Counted from the stretch's first letter, positions 45,970-56,878 are shown. The stretch: DNA of 64,000 nucleotides from Stenotrophomonas cyclobalanopsidis (GCF_008710035.1 NZ_VYKI01000001.1:375513-439512), one strand, 5' to 3'. Notes: generated by a model from the sequence alone, not told the origin. Program-made: numbers and translations.

Positions 45970-46074
45970 TGTTGGCTGGGTAATAAGTACGAGCACGAGA
46001 ATCGAACGCAGCGAGGCGGCGCCGGTGTCGGCGGCTTCAACGTGGGTTCGCAGTGGCGTGGTGTGGTGCAACAT
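45946..46074 (-). CDS. ilv operon leader peptide
   Basis: 42 aa, ATG at 46074, TAA at 45946. Residues 25-31 are ILVLVLI (codons ATT CTC GTG CTC GTA CTT ATT, 45982-46002), seven consecutive branched-chain codons. Thr, Gln, Pro and then the Gly-Ala-Gly codons that form the antiterminator arm follow. The peptide has no function of its own; its translation senses Ile, Leu and Val charging for the ilvC...leuB operon. The start is less sure than the core: the Shine-Dalgarno is weak, and a TTGACA at 46106-46111 places the transcript start close to this ATG. Confidence 0.88.
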   Translation of the reverse strand: MLHHTTPLRTHVEAADTGAASLRSILVLVLITQPTGAGRASV

Positions 46075-46082
46075 GTGATCGA

Positions 46083-46111
46083 GAGAAACATGTGCGATTC
46101 GGCAGTGTCAA
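46083..46111 (-). promoter_or_regulatory. Candidate promoter of the ilv-leu operon
   Basis: Perfect -35 TTGACA (46106-46111, minus strand) with a poor -10 (TTTCTC) 17 bp on. Transcription would start almost at the leader ATG, giving a near-leaderless message. An alternative promoter further upstream is possible. Confidence 0.35.
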
Positions 46112-46264
46112 CCCTGGCAACGGATATTTTTTTGGTTTCCCCTGCATCCGGCGCAATCGCTTGTGGCACAAGGATGGTTGCGGTTGAAAGTGTTTCGGTG
46201 AACCGTAATTCACTCTTTTCAGCGTGTTTTTTGCGCGGAAATGAGGGGCTTTTACCGCTGCGCT

Positions 46265-46324
46265 CGCCGGGCACGGCCCGGCGCTACCGGATCTCGTGCA
46301 GGTAGCGCCGGGCCATGCCGGGCG
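46265..46324. repeat. Inverted pair of SMAG/REPs upstream of ggt
   Basis: First palindrome GCCGGGC...GCCCGGC ending in CTAC (46283-46286). Second headed by GTAG (46302-46305) with GCGCCGGGCC...GGC arms. In the 342-bp gap between the ilv leader and ggt, which holds no other gene. An upstream TTGAAA/TAATTC pair near 46183-46210 may be the ggt promoter. Confidence 0.75.
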
Positions 46325-46416
46325 GATTGCCAGCGCCTTCCATGACCTCTGCCCGATGCCGCGTGAAGGCCACAGCGGCGAAGATCGGGGCACCACCCTT
46401 TCCCCGGAACCCGACC

Positions 46417-48135
46417 GTGTCCCGACGCCTTGCCCGTTCCCTGCTGGCCGCTGCCGTGCTGGCCGCGATTCCTGCGCTGTCCTTCGCCGCCGACCGCATC
46501 ACCGGCCACACCTTCGCCACCCGCTCGGAGGTGATCGCCCCGCATGCCATGGCCGCCACCTCGCAGCCGCTCGCCACCCAGGTCGCGCTGGACGTGATGA
46601 AGGCCGGCGGTTCGGCGGTCGACGCCGCCATCGCCGCCAACGCCACCCTCGGCCTGATGGAGCCGACCGGCAACGGCGTGGGCGGCGACCTGTTCGCCAT
46701 CGTCTGGGACCCCAAGACCCAGAAGCTGTACGGCTACAACGGCTCGGGCCGCTCGCCGAAGTCGCTGACCCTGGCCGAGTTCCAGCGGCGCGGCTTGAAG
46801 GACATCCCGGCCACCGGCCCGCTGCCGGTCTCGGTGCCCGGCGCGGTTGATGGTTGGTTCGCCCTGCACGAGCGCTTCGGCCGCAAGTCGATGGCCGACA
46901 ACCTTGCCCCGGCCATCCGCTACGCCCGCGAGGGCCATCCGGTAGCCGAGGTGATCGCCTATTACTGGGACCGCTCGGTGCCCAAGCTCTCGCAGTACCC
47001 CGGCTTCAAGAAACAGTTCACGATCAACGGCCACGCCCCGCGCAAGGGCGAGATGTGGAAGAACCCGAACCTGGCCAGCACCCTGCAGCAGATCGCCGAC
47101 GGCGGCCGCGATGCCTTCTACAAGGGCGCCATCGCCCACACCATCGGCGACTACTTCAAGGCCAACGGCGGCTACCTGAGCTACCAGGACATGGCCGACC
47201 ACCACGGCGAGTGGGTCGAGCCCGTCAGCAGCAACTATCGCGGTTTTGACGTGTGGGAATTGCCGCCGAACAGCCAGGGCATCGCCGCGCTGCAGATCCT
47301 CAACGTGCTGGAAGGCTACGATTTCTCGAAGATCCCGTTCGGCTCGCCTGAACACGTGCACCTGTTCGTCGAAGCCAAGAAGCTGGCCTTTGCCGACCGC
47401 GCGCGCTTCTACGCCGACATGGCCTTCCAGCCGGCCCCGGTGCAGAAGCTGATTTCCAAGGACTACGCCGCGCAGCGCCGGGCGCTGATCTCGATGGACA
47501 AGGCACTGAAGGAAGTGCAGCCGGGTACGCCCAAGCAGCTGGAGGAGGGCGACACGATCTACATGACCGTGGCCGACGCCGACGGCATGATGGTGTCGCT
47601 GATCCAGTCCAACTACCGCGGCATGGGCAGCGGCATGGCTCCTCCGGGCCTGGGCTTCATCCTGCAGGATCGCGGCGAGATGTTCGTGCTGCAGAAGAAC
47701 CATCCCAATGGCTACGCACCGGGCAAGCGCCCGTTCCAGACCATCATCCCGGGCTTCATCACCAAGGACGGCAAGCCGTACGCCAGCTTCGGCGTGATGG
47801 GCGGCGCGATGCAGCCGCAGGGCCACGCGCAGATCGTGATGAATCTGGTCGACTTCGGCATGAACCTGCAGGAAGCCGGTGATGCACCGCGCATCCAGCA
47901 CGAGGGCTCGACCGAACCGACCGGCCAGGCGACGGCGATGAGCGATGGCGGTGAAGTGAATCTGGAAACCGGCTTCCCGTACGAGACGGTGCGCGCGCTG
48001 ATGCGCAAGGGGCACCGCATCGTGTTCGCCGACGGCCCGTATGGTGGCTACCAGGCGATCATGCGTGACCCGGACACAGGCGTGTATTACGGCGCGTCGG
48101 AGAGCCGCAAGGATGGGCAGGCGGCGGGGTACTGA
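46417..48135 (+). CDS. ggt: Gamma-glutamyltransferase, periplasmic
   Basis: 572 aa from the GTG at 46417, which puts the signal peptide (RRLARSLLAAAVLAAIPALSFAA) at the N-terminus; longer in-frame starts would bury it. Ntn-hydrolase fold: DVMKAGGSAVDAAIAANATLGLMEPTGNGVGGDLF is the GGT signature. The autoprocessing/catalytic Thr is in EEGDTIYMTVADADG, a variant of the usual NTTH context. SNYRGMGSGMAPPGLGFILQDRG and GGAMQPQGHAQ follow. It cleaves gamma-glutamyl bonds such as glutathione in the periplasm. No operon partner. Confidence 0.92.
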   Translation: MSRRLARSLLAAAVLAAIPALSFAADRITGHTFATRSEVIAPHAMAATSQPLATQVALDVMKAGGSAVDAAIAANATLGLMEPTGNGVGGDLFAIVWDPKTQKLYGYNGSGRSPKSLTLAEFQRRGLKDIPATGPLPVSVPGAVDGWFALHERFGRKSMADNLAPAIRYAREGHPVAEVIAYYWDRSVPKLSQYPGFKKQFTINGHAPRKGEMWKNPNLASTLQQIADGGRDAFYKGAIAHTIGDYFKANGGYLSYQDMADHHGEWVEPVSSNYRGFDVWELPPNSQGIAALQILNVLEGYDFSKIPFGSPEHVHLFVEAKKLAFADRARFYADMAFQPAPVQKLISKDYAAQRRALISMDKALKEVQPGTPKQLEEGDTIYMTVADADGMMVSLIQSNYRGMGSGMAPPGLGFILQDRGEMFVLQKNHPNGYAPGKRPFQTIIPGFITKDGKPYASFGVMGGAMQPQGHAQIVMNLVDFGMNLQEAGDAPRIQHEGSTEPTGQATAMSDGGEVNLETGFPYETVRALMRKGHRIVFADGPYGGYQAIMRDPDTGVYYGASESRKDGQAAGY

Positions 48136-48768
48136 GTTTCCCGGCCGACGGGCTGAGCCCCCTCTGCGGTGGTGGCAGTGATACGGGGCTTGGCCGGGCG
48201 GGTGGCTTGTCTGGGGGGCGCTGCAAGTACGTCCATGTAAGCTCGGTCGCCGCTTGCTCGTGTGCGCTGTCCTGCGCACACGGCAAGACCGGGGTTGGGC
48301 GTCCTGCCCAACCCGCCCGAGGCATGCCTCGGGCCCATGCGGCTCACGCCCCCAGCCAACCCACCCGCCCGGCCAGGGACAGTTTCCGTGGCCATCACCG
48401 CAGGAAAAGAAAAAAGAAGAGCAAGAGCAACGGCAACAGCAACAGCAACAGCCGCGCGCTTTGGGTGGGGTCGGATCCGTTTTCCGCAGGAAAACGGATC
48501 CGACCCCTTCTTGTTTTCCGACACACCTCATCCACGCATGGCGTGGATTTACTGCCGTCACCGGGAAATTGTCGGAGGCGGGGAGGGGACCGCTGGCGGG
48601 ACCGTCCACGGCATGGATGCCGTGGCCGAGCCTACAGGGACGTACTTGCGGCGTGTCCCGGCAGCGGTCCCCTCCCCGCCAAACCAGCAGCAACCCAGAG
48701 CTGCTTCTGCAGTTGCAATTGCCGTTGCATTGAGCAGGTGCAGGGCTGCAAGCCCTGCAAAAACACCC
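48136..48768. repeat. Repeat-rich 633-bp intergenic region
   Basis: No gene seen. It holds inverted copies of a unit with GACGTACTTGC(A/G)GC (complement at 48219-48248, direct at about 48625-48655). Between them are a CAA/AGC-rich low-complexity tract (48405-48450), a perfect 18-bp hairpin (48467-48507), a REP of the ATCCACGC type (48529-48552) and a GCATGGATGCC palindrome near 48610. It lies between convergent ggt and betT-like genes. Confidence 0.7.
48467..48507. terminator. Perfect 18-bp hairpin
   Basis: GGGGTCGGATCCGTTTTC / complement arm with a 5-nt CGCAG loop, followed by TTCTTGTTTT. It could stop transcription from both convergent neighbours. Long, intact arms suggest recent mobility or selection. 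Confidence 0.6.
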
Positions 48769-50346
48769 TCAACCCTGATCCTGCGCCCGCGCCGCCTCCG
48801 CCTGCGTCTCCTCCTGCGCCGCCATCTCCCGCGCAATCCACGCATCGATCATGTGCCGCTGCCGCAGCGCCTGCCGGCGCTCCCGCGTGTACTCCTCATC
48901 CAGTACCCGGTACAGCGACACCATCACCAGCACCATCAGCAGCGCGAACGGAAGCGCCGAGATCGTGATCATCCCCTGCAGCGCATCCAGGCCGCCGGCC
49001 AGCAGCAGCGCACCGGCAATCAGCGCGATGCCCACGCCCCAGGCCAGCTTGCGCTTCAGCGGCGGATCGCCCGCTTCGTCGGTCGACATGCTGGCCAGCA
49101 CCAGCACCGCCGAATCGGCCGAGGTCACGAAGAAAATCATCAGCAGCACCAGCGCGATGCACGACAGCAGCAAGGGCATCGGCATGCTGTCGAACAGGGT
49201 GAACAGCACCGTCTCGTAGCCATTGCCCAGCGCCTGCACCAGATCGGCGTGGCCGAAGATCTGCGACCAGATGGCCGTGCCGCCGAACACCGAGAACCAG
49301 AAGAAGCCCAGCAGCGTCGGTGCCAGCACCACGCCCACCACGAACTCGCGCACGCTGCGGCCGCGCGAGATGCGGGCGATGAACGAACCCACGAACGGTG
49401 CCCAGGAAATCCACCACGCCCAGTAGAAGATCGTCCAGTCGGCCACCCACGTGCTCGACGAGAACGGCGACATGCGCAGGCTCATCGTCACCAGCTGGTT
49501 GAGGTAGGAGCCCAGCGTGGTGGTGAAGGTGTTGAAGATCGCGCCGGTCGGACCGAGCACCAGCACCAGCGCCAGCAGCAGCGCTGCCAGTGCCAGGTTG
49601 AAGTTGGACAGCCACTTGATTCCCTTGTCCACGCCGCTCAGCGTGGACGCCATGTACAGCACGAAGGCCACTGCGATGATGGTCAGCTGCAGTGGCACGC
49701 CGGCATGCAGGCCGAAAATGCGCTCTACGCCGGCGCCGATCTGGATGGTGCCGAAGCCCAGCGTGGTGGCGACACCGATCGCGGTGGCGACCACGGCCGC
49801 GACGTTGACCACCGTGCCGATCCAGCCGCGATGATGACGACCGATGATCGGCTGCAGCATGTCACTGACCAGGCCGCGGCCATTGCGGTTGAACTGGAAC
49901 CACGCCATCGCCAGGCCGATCAGTGCATAGATCGCCCACGGATGCAGTCCCCAGTGGAAGAACACGTAGCGCATGGCGGCGCGTGCGGCGTCCATGCTCT
50001 GCGGTTCAATCCCTTCTGGTGGCTTGCTGAAATGCGAGATGGGTTCGGCCGCGCCCCAGAACACGAGGCCGATGCCCATGCCGGCAGCGAACAGCATCGA
50101 CATCCAGCTGGCACGCGAGAATTCGGGTTCGGCGTCTTCTCCACCAATGCGCAGGTTGCCGAAACGGCCGAACGCCAGGTACATCAGGAACACCAGCGCG
50201 AGGAACACGACCAGCAGGTAGAGCCAGCCGATGCCGCGGATGAGTTCGCCGAGGATGCTCTGCACGACGCTGTTGAAGGGGCCAGGTGCGATACCGGCAA
50301 GCAGCACCAGCAGCAGGACCAGTGCGATGGAAACGCGAAACACCAT
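48769..50346 (-). CDS. BCCT-family betaine/choline/carnitine transporter
   Basis: 525 aa with 12 membrane helices. The glycine-rich TM3 motif reads FAAGMGIGLVFWGAAEPISHF. The substrate box WTIFYWAWWISWAPFVGSFIARISRGR holds the Trp-rich TM8 region of BCCT proteins. A charged C-terminal tail (RRQALRQRHMIDAWIAREM) resembles osmosensing tails. It imports glycine betaine, choline or related quaternary amines with Na+ or H+. Divergent from thiC. A 7-bp inverted repeat at 50433 sits upstream. Substrate is not decidable from sequence. Confidence 0.9.
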   Translation of the reverse strand: MVFRVSIALVLLLVLLAGIAPGPFNSVVQSILGELIRGIGWLYLLVVFLALVFLMYLAFGRFGNLRIGGEDAEPEFSRASWMSMLFAAGMGIGLVFWGAAEPISHFSKPPEGIEPQSMDAARAAMRYVFFHWGLHPWAIYALIGLAMAWFQFNRNGRGLVSDMLQPIIGRHHRGWIGTVVNVAAVVATAIGVATTLGFGTIQIGAGVERIFGLHAGVPLQLTIIAVAFVLYMASTLSGVDKGIKWLSNFNLALAALLLALVLVLGPTGAIFNTFTTTLGSYLNQLVTMSLRMSPFSSSTWVADWTIFYWAWWISWAPFVGSFIARISRGRSVREFVVGVVLAPTLLGFFWFSVFGGTAIWSQIFGHADLVQALGNGYETVLFTLFDSMPMPLLLSCIALVLLMIFFVTSADSAVLVLASMSTDEAGDPPLKRKLAWGVGIALIAGALLLAGGLDALQGMITISALPFALLMVLVMVSLYRVLDEEYTRERRQALRQRHMIDAWIAREMAAQEETQAEAARAQDQG

Positions 50347-50432
50347 GAAGGAGCTTCTCCGATCAAGGATTGAGGAGAGCGAGCCTGAGCTTGCAGCGAG
50401 GGCCGCGCATGCGGCACTGCATCACGTTACTG

Positions 50433-50454
50433 AACGGAATGTCATCGTTCCGTT
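50433..50454. promoter_or_regulatory. Candidate operator between the BCCT gene and thiC
   Basis: Perfect inverted repeat AACGGAA-8 nt-TTCCGTT in an otherwise GC-rich region, about 90 bp upstream of the BCCT start and upstream of the riboswitch. A TetR/BetI-like dimer site is plausible; no such regulator gene is in the window. Confidence 0.5.
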
Positions 50455-50487
50455 AACGATGAGCGCTCTGTGCTCTAATGCGCGGCA

Positions 50488-52466
<1,979 letters not shown>

Positions 52467-52489
52467 CGACCGTCCGTCGGTCGGCAACG

Positions 52490-52556
52490 GTAGGGCCGGG
52501 CCATGCCCGGCCAGCGCAGCGGTCTGTGGCAACCGCTGGGCATGGCCCGGCGCTAC
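52490..52556. repeat. SMAG dimer after thiC
   Basis: GTAG-GGCCGGGCC...GGCC and, inverted, GGGCATGGCCCGGCGCTAC. Spaced by CAGCGCAGCGG. The pair can also fold on itself (GTAG with CTAC). Confidence 0.85.
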
Positions 52557-52614
52557 CACCACGCATCCACGCCGCACCGGCTATCCTCGCGCCATCACCC
52601 AGGGGAAGGACGCC

Positions 52615-53286
52615 ATGCCCGTTGCCATCACCACCCGCTGGCTGGCCATCGCCCGCCGTCATCCATCGGCCTGGCTGCTGGGCGCACAGCTGGTCGCGGT
52701 GATGTTGTATCCGGCACTGGATGACACCGCAGGCGGGCGCGCCGCGTTGGGTGTGTTCGGCATGGCGGTGCTGGGGCTTGCGCTGTGGGTGGTGCAGCGC
52801 AGCCCGCTGGGAACGTGGCTGGCGCTGCTGCTGGCCATTCCGTCGGTGGTGTTTTCCATTGCCGCGGCACTGCTGGACCGACCCGCGCTCGGAGCCACGG
52901 CGCAGCTGCTGGAAAGCCTGCTGTATTTCTATACGGCAGGTGCGCTGATCGCCTACATGCTGCAGGACCATAAGGTCACCCGCGATGAACTGTTTGCCGT
53001 TGGTGCTACGTTCACGTTGCTCGCGTGGGGATTCGCGTTCGCATTCGCGGTCTGCCAGCAGTGGTATCCGGGCAGTTTCCAGGGCAGTGGACAGGGTCCA
53101 CAGCGCACCTGGATGGAGCTGCTTTATCTGAGCTTCAGCTTGCTGTCCGGGGTGGGGCTCAGCGACGTGGTTCCGCTGCATCCACAGGCGCGCGCATTGG
53201 TCATGCTGGAGCAGTTTTCCGGCGTTATGTACGTCGCTCTGGTGGTTTCGCGGCTGGTCGGATTGACCATGATCCGGCGTCTCTGA
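52615..53286 (+). CDS. Small membrane protein of the potassium-channel-like (Ion_trans_2) family
   Basis: 223 aa from the ATG at 52615 with AGGGGAAGGA upstream. Five to six membrane helices. The last third reads LLYLSFSLLSGVGLSDVVP followed by an amphipathic turn and LEQFSGVMYVALVVSRLVGL, the pore-helix/filter/TM layout of two-TM ion channels. The filter is GVGLSD instead of TVGYGD, so K+ selectivity is uncertain. Stand-alone gene ending at a hairpin. Confidence 0.7.
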   Translation: MPVAITTRWLAIARRHPSAWLLGAQLVAVMLYPALDDTAGGRAALGVFGMAVLGLALWVVQRSPLGTWLALLLAIPSVVFSIAAALLDRPALGATAQLLESLLYFYTAGALIAYMLQDHKVTRDELFAVGATFTLLAWGFAFAFAVCQQWYPGSFQGSGQGPQRTWMELLYLSFSLLSGVGLSDVVPLHPQARALVMLEQFSGVMYVALVVSRLVGLTMIRRL

Positions 53287-53307
53287 AAATGAACCCCAGA
53301 TAAAAAT

Positions 53308-53329
53308 TTCGCGCCCAAAGGGGCGCGAA
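53308..53329 (+). terminator. Hairpin after the channel-like gene
   Basis: TTCGCGCCC-AAAG-GGGCGCGAA, 9-bp stem, no clear T-tract. Confidence 0.65.
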
Positions 53330-53544
53330 TGATGTTGCTGCTTATGTAAATGCGTCGGCGAGAGAGAGCCTGATGTCGACCACGCATAGGCGAGGTAACT
53401 TGCATAGGCTAATATTCTCGCGCTTCGTTTTTTTTGCGGTATGCGCCGATGCTTTTTGCGGAATCTGGCTTCTCGCTGTGCCTCGGACGGAATCGTGTCG
53501 ATTGGCAGTTGCCTCCGTGGCCCGTTTCAGACCTTTAGCAACAC

Positions 53545-55863
53545 ATGACCAGCGAAACCCAGCCGCCTGAAGCCGACCGCATAAGGATCGGCGATTGCAC
53601 CGTGACGTTGTCCTCGCGCGAGGTTGACGTCGTGGGTGCGCGTCGCCCGCGCCGGCTCACGCCGAAAGCGCTGGGCGTGCTGCGCGTGCTGCTGCGGCAA
53701 CCGGGTCGCGTGGTCACCCGCGAAGAACTGTTCGCCGAAGTGTGGCCGGATACGCTGCCGACCAATGATGTGCTGACCCAGGCCGTGACGCAGTTGCGCA
53801 AGGCGTTCAGCACCGACCAGGACAACGGCCAGACCTACATCGAAACCATCGCCAAGACCGGCTATCGGTTGCTGGTGCCGGTGCAGGTGCTGTCAGATGC
53901 CGCGCCTGAGGGTGCGGAGGATGCAGCATCTCCCGAAGCACTCGCCGCTGATGAATCCGTGGCAGCGCCGCAACCGGCAGCGAACGCGGCGGCGCGCCGT
54001 CGCTGGCGTTACTGGCGTCGTCGCCTGCTGCTGGCGCTGGGCGTGGCGATGCTGCTCGCGTTGCTGGTGTTGACGGGGTTGCTGGTGCGGCGTCCGTCGC
54101 CGGTGAGCTCGCCGGTGGATGCGGCGGTGGAAGATGGCACCCGCGTGATCGGCAGCCCCGAACGCCCGTATCGCCTGATCACCGCGACCGCCGGATTCGA
54201 GACCTATCCCACGTTGTCGCCGGACGGTTCGCAGGTTGCCTATGAAGGCGCGAACGAGGACGGCAAGGGCGGGAACGCAATCAAGGTGCAGACCTCCGGC
54301 AATGCACCGGCACGCCAGTTGGTGTCGCCGCCAGAAGGCGCCAACGATCGTTTCCCGAGCTGGTCACCGGATGGCCGAGAGATCGCCTTTGCACGCTTTG
54401 GTGCCAACGGCAGCTGCCAGGTGCTGGTGGCCAGTGCCACCGGCGGCGCACTGCGCCAGGCCACGCGCTGCGATGGCACCGAACTGTTGAGCTTCGACTG
54501 GACGCCGGATGGTCGTGGCCTGGTGTTTGGCAGCATGGTCGGCCGCTTCGCCCATCGCGGCATCCGTGTGCTGGATCTGCCCACCGGGCAGTGGCGGGCG
54601 ATCGACTACGCGGTGGATGAGGACGATTTCGACTATGCGCCGCGCTATTCGCCCGATGGCCAGTGGCTGGTGTTCGTGCGCAATCCTCAGCTGGGCGATC
54701 TGTGGCGCGTGCCGGCCACGGGCGGCACGCCCGAGCAGCTGACCAATGAATCGGCCGAGCTGCGTGGCTGGGCCTGGCTCGGCGATGGCCGCACCATCGT
54801 GTTCGGCCGCCGCGTCGACAGCGAAGCCCGTCTGTACTACCTGGACGTGGCACGGCGCACCCTGCGTGACGCCGGCCTGGATGATGCGCAGTGGCCGGCG
54901 GTGTCGCGCCGCGGCGACATGCTGGCCTTCGTGCACCGGCGCGCCCAGTTCGGCGTGTTCAGGATGTCGGCGGCCGGTGCCAGCGAGCGCCTGTTCGCCT
55001 CCAGTGGTCGTGACGCCCAGCCGATGCTGGCCCCCGATGGCCACCAGCTGGTCTTCAGTTCCGACCGATCCGGCAGCTTCGCGCTGTGGTGGGCCGACCT
55101 GCAGCGGCCCGATTCGTTGCGGCCGATCGAGGGGCTGCGACCGGAAGGTCGGCAGGCGCCGGACTGGTCCGAGGACAGTCGGCGGGTGCTGGTGGTCGGG
55201 CGCGACGAGCACGGTGAGGCCGTGGTCTACGAGATCGCACCGCGCGATGAGCAGCTGCAGCGGCTGCCGGTACCGGTCCAGCAGCCCCTGCAGGTGCTGT
55301 ACGGTGCGACGCCGGACCAGCTGCTGGTGCTGGAGCGCGATGCTGACCAGCGCACGCGCTTGAGCCTGTTCGACCGTAGCAGTGAGCCCTGGAAGCGCTT
55401 GGCCAGCGTGGAGGGCGTGTCGCAGGCGCGCTTTGATCGCAGTGCCGGGCGTATTGTATTCACCCGCTTGGCCGCCAGTGGCCTGTGGACAATCGATGCG
55501 GCGTTGGATGCAGCCAGCGTACGGCAGATCAGCCAGGACCGGCCCAGCCGCTGGCGCTACCGGACGTGGACCTTGGCCGGGCAGGGTGGCATCGACTACC
55601 TGGGCACCAGCAATGCCTGCGCTACTACCCTGGTGCGCATGCGGGGTGCGGAGGAGGAGCCGGAGCCTGAGCGCTGCCTGGACGCCGAACGGCTGAGTGC
55701 CAGCAATGGCTTGAGCGCCAGCGCCGATGGAAACGATCTGTACCTTGCCTTGGCGGTCAGTGACGGTGCCGACATTGGCGTGATGCACCTCCCGAAGCAT
55801 ACGCCGATGCTGTTTCCTGCCTTCAGCAAGTGGTTGATATTCAAGCAAAACGGGCCTTCGTAA
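53545..55863 (+). CDS. Membrane-anchored winged-helix regulator with TolB/PD40-type propeller
   Basis: 772 aa. Residues about 10-115 form an OmpR/CadC-type winged helix (LTPKALGVLRVLLRQPGRVVTREELFAEVWPD; NDVLTQAVTQLRKAF; YIETIAKTGYRL). A linker and one membrane helix (about 165-185, LLLALGVAMLLALLVLTGLLV) follow. The periplasmic part (about 210-772) has repeated PD40/TolB blades such as TLSPDGSQVAYEG, SWSPDGREIAFAR and APRYSPDGQWLVFVR. Such ToxR/CadC-like proteins sense outside the membrane and bind DNA directly. Target and signal unknown. 116 bp before an AraC gene, same strand. Confidence 0.85.
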   Translation: MTSETQPPEADRIRIGDCTVTLSSREVDVVGARRPRRLTPKALGVLRVLLRQPGRVVTREELFAEVWPDTLPTNDVLTQAVTQLRKAFSTDQDNGQTYIETIAKTGYRLLVPVQVLSDAAPEGAEDAASPEALAADESVAAPQPAANAAARRRWRYWRRRLLLALGVAMLLALLVLTGLLVRRPSPVSSPVDAAVEDGTRVIGSPERPYRLITATAGFETYPTLSPDGSQVAYEGANEDGKGGNAIKVQTSGNAPARQLVSPPEGANDRFPSWSPDGREIAFARFGANGSCQVLVASATGGALRQATRCDGTELLSFDWTPDGRGLVFGSMVGRFAHRGIRVLDLPTGQWRAIDYAVDEDDFDYAPRYSPDGQWLVFVRNPQLGDLWRVPATGGTPEQLTNESAELRGWAWLGDGRTIVFGRRVDSEARLYYLDVARRTLRDAGLDDAQWPAVSRRGDMLAFVHRRAQFGVFRMSAAGASERLFASSGRDAQPMLAPDGHQLVFSSDRSGSFALWWADLQRPDSLRPIEGLRPEGRQAPDWSEDSRRVLVVGRDEHGEAVVYEIAPRDEQLQRLPVPVQQPLQVLYGATPDQLLVLERDADQRTRLSLFDRSSEPWKRLASVEGVSQARFDRSAGRIVFTRLAASGLWTIDAALDAASVRQISQDRPSRWRYRTWTLAGQGGIDYLGTSNACATTLVRMRGAEEEPEPERCLDAERLSASNGLSASADGNDLYLALAVSDGADIGVMHLPKHTPMLFPAFSKWLIFKQNGPS

Positions 55864-55978
55864 CTTTTTCGTGGCGTCATCGTCGCGAATTCGTGGCGAT
55901 CTCGTCAGACTTTCCTGACGCGGAAGCACCTGATTGGGCAAAACGGAGTCCTGTACTTGGCAAATCCGTGGTGCCCAC

Positions 55979-56878
55979 ATGCGTCAACTCTCTCTGGCCG
56001 ATCGCGGCCAAACCGTGTTCCTCGACAAGGCCGTCGACGATGCAGCCCCGACCTGTCTGGGTGTTGCCCGCCTGGGCAGCCTGCAGACCGCCGGCATCAA
56101 CTTCACCGTGTGGATGCAGGTGCGCGGCACCTCCTGGGTGGAAGCCAAGGAAGGCCGGTTCCGGCTGCGCCAGGGTGAGTGGATCGCGTTCGAGAAAGAA
56201 TCACGCCCGCTCGTACAGGCCGGCCGCAATGGCCTGTGCGTCGGCCTGAGCCTGAACCCCGAGGCGCTGCGGGTGCTGGCTGAGATGGCCGATTGCGGCC
56301 TGTACGCCGGCCGTGGCCGGATGAGCCGCAGCGACGCCCGTATCGGCCTGCGCCTATGGCGTGAGGCGCTTGCCAATGGCCTGCCGGCGCCGTCGCTGCG
56401 TCCACTGCTGCTGCACCTCGCCGGCCTGCAGCGCACCCTGGCCGACAACGTGCAACGCTGCCCCGGTCGCTCGCGCAGCCGCAAGCGCCAGGTGTTCGGC
56501 CGCATGCAGCGCGCCCGCCTGTACCTGGAAGGCAACAGCCACCGCGTGGTGCGCATCGGCGAGCTCGCCGAGCTGACCAACTTCTCCAGCTGGTATCTCT
56601 CCAAGACCTTCCAGAGCCTGTACGAGGAAAGCCCGCAGTCGCTGTCGGCGCGCCTGCGGCTGGAGCGTGCGGCGGATCTGCTGCGCGACACCGACATGAT
56701 GGTCGGTGAAGTGGCCGCGGCCAGTGGCTTCGACAACTGCTGCAGCTTCGCCCGTGCCTTCCGTGCGCGCTATGGCACCTCCGCTTCGCGTTTTCGTGAA
56801 AACGGCGCGAAGCTTCCGCCACAATCGGCAAAGTCTCCGGGTGTGTCGCGCAAATACAGCGCTGCAACGCAATCGTAA
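55979..56878 (+). CDS. AraC-family transcriptional regulator
   Basis: 299 aa from the ATG at 55979. The N-terminal sensor/dimerisation region (about 1-170) contains VWMQVRGTSWVEAKEGRFRLRQGEW. The C-terminal two-HTH domain (about 190-290) has RIGELAELTNFSSWYLSKTFQSLYEESPQSLSARLRLERA and VGEVAAASGFDNCCSFARAFRARYG. The last residues are basic and unstructured. It ends 49 bp before a TonB receptor and most likely regulates it. The first 60 bp of the gap hold AACACG repeats. Confidence 0.88.
   Translation: MRQLSLADRGQTVFLDKAVDDAAPTCLGVARLGSLQTAGINFTVWMQVRGTSWVEAKEGRFRLRQGEWIAFEKESRPLVQAGRNGLCVGLSLNPEALRVLAEMADCGLYAGRGRMSRSDARIGLRLWREALANGLPAPSLRPLLLHLAGLQRTLADNVQRCPGRSRSRKRQVFGRMQRARLYLEGNSHRVVRIGELAELTNFSSWYLSKTFQSLYEESPQSLSARLRLERAADLLRDTDMMVGEVAAASGFDNCCSFARAFRARYGTSASRFRENGAKLPPQSAKSPGVSRKYSAATQS

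Noticed and set aside
45985..46015. TTCGATTCTCG-type stretch resembling a tRNA T-arm on the minus strand
   Set aside because: No acceptor, D or anticodon arms fit around it. The stretch encodes the branched-chain run of the leader peptide.
45513..46274. 253-codon frame covering the ilv leader
   Set aside because: It overlaps the ilvC start, both terminators and the leader. Its apparent HHEASWW motif is just the hairpin read in another frame.
48405..48450. CAA/AGC-rich tract considered as coding for a Gln-rich protein
   Set aside because: Frames through it run into repeats on both sides and lack start signals.
46252..48693. Long antisense frame over ggt
   Set aside because: Sense strand has all GGT motifs; the antisense frame also runs through REPs and intergenic DNA.
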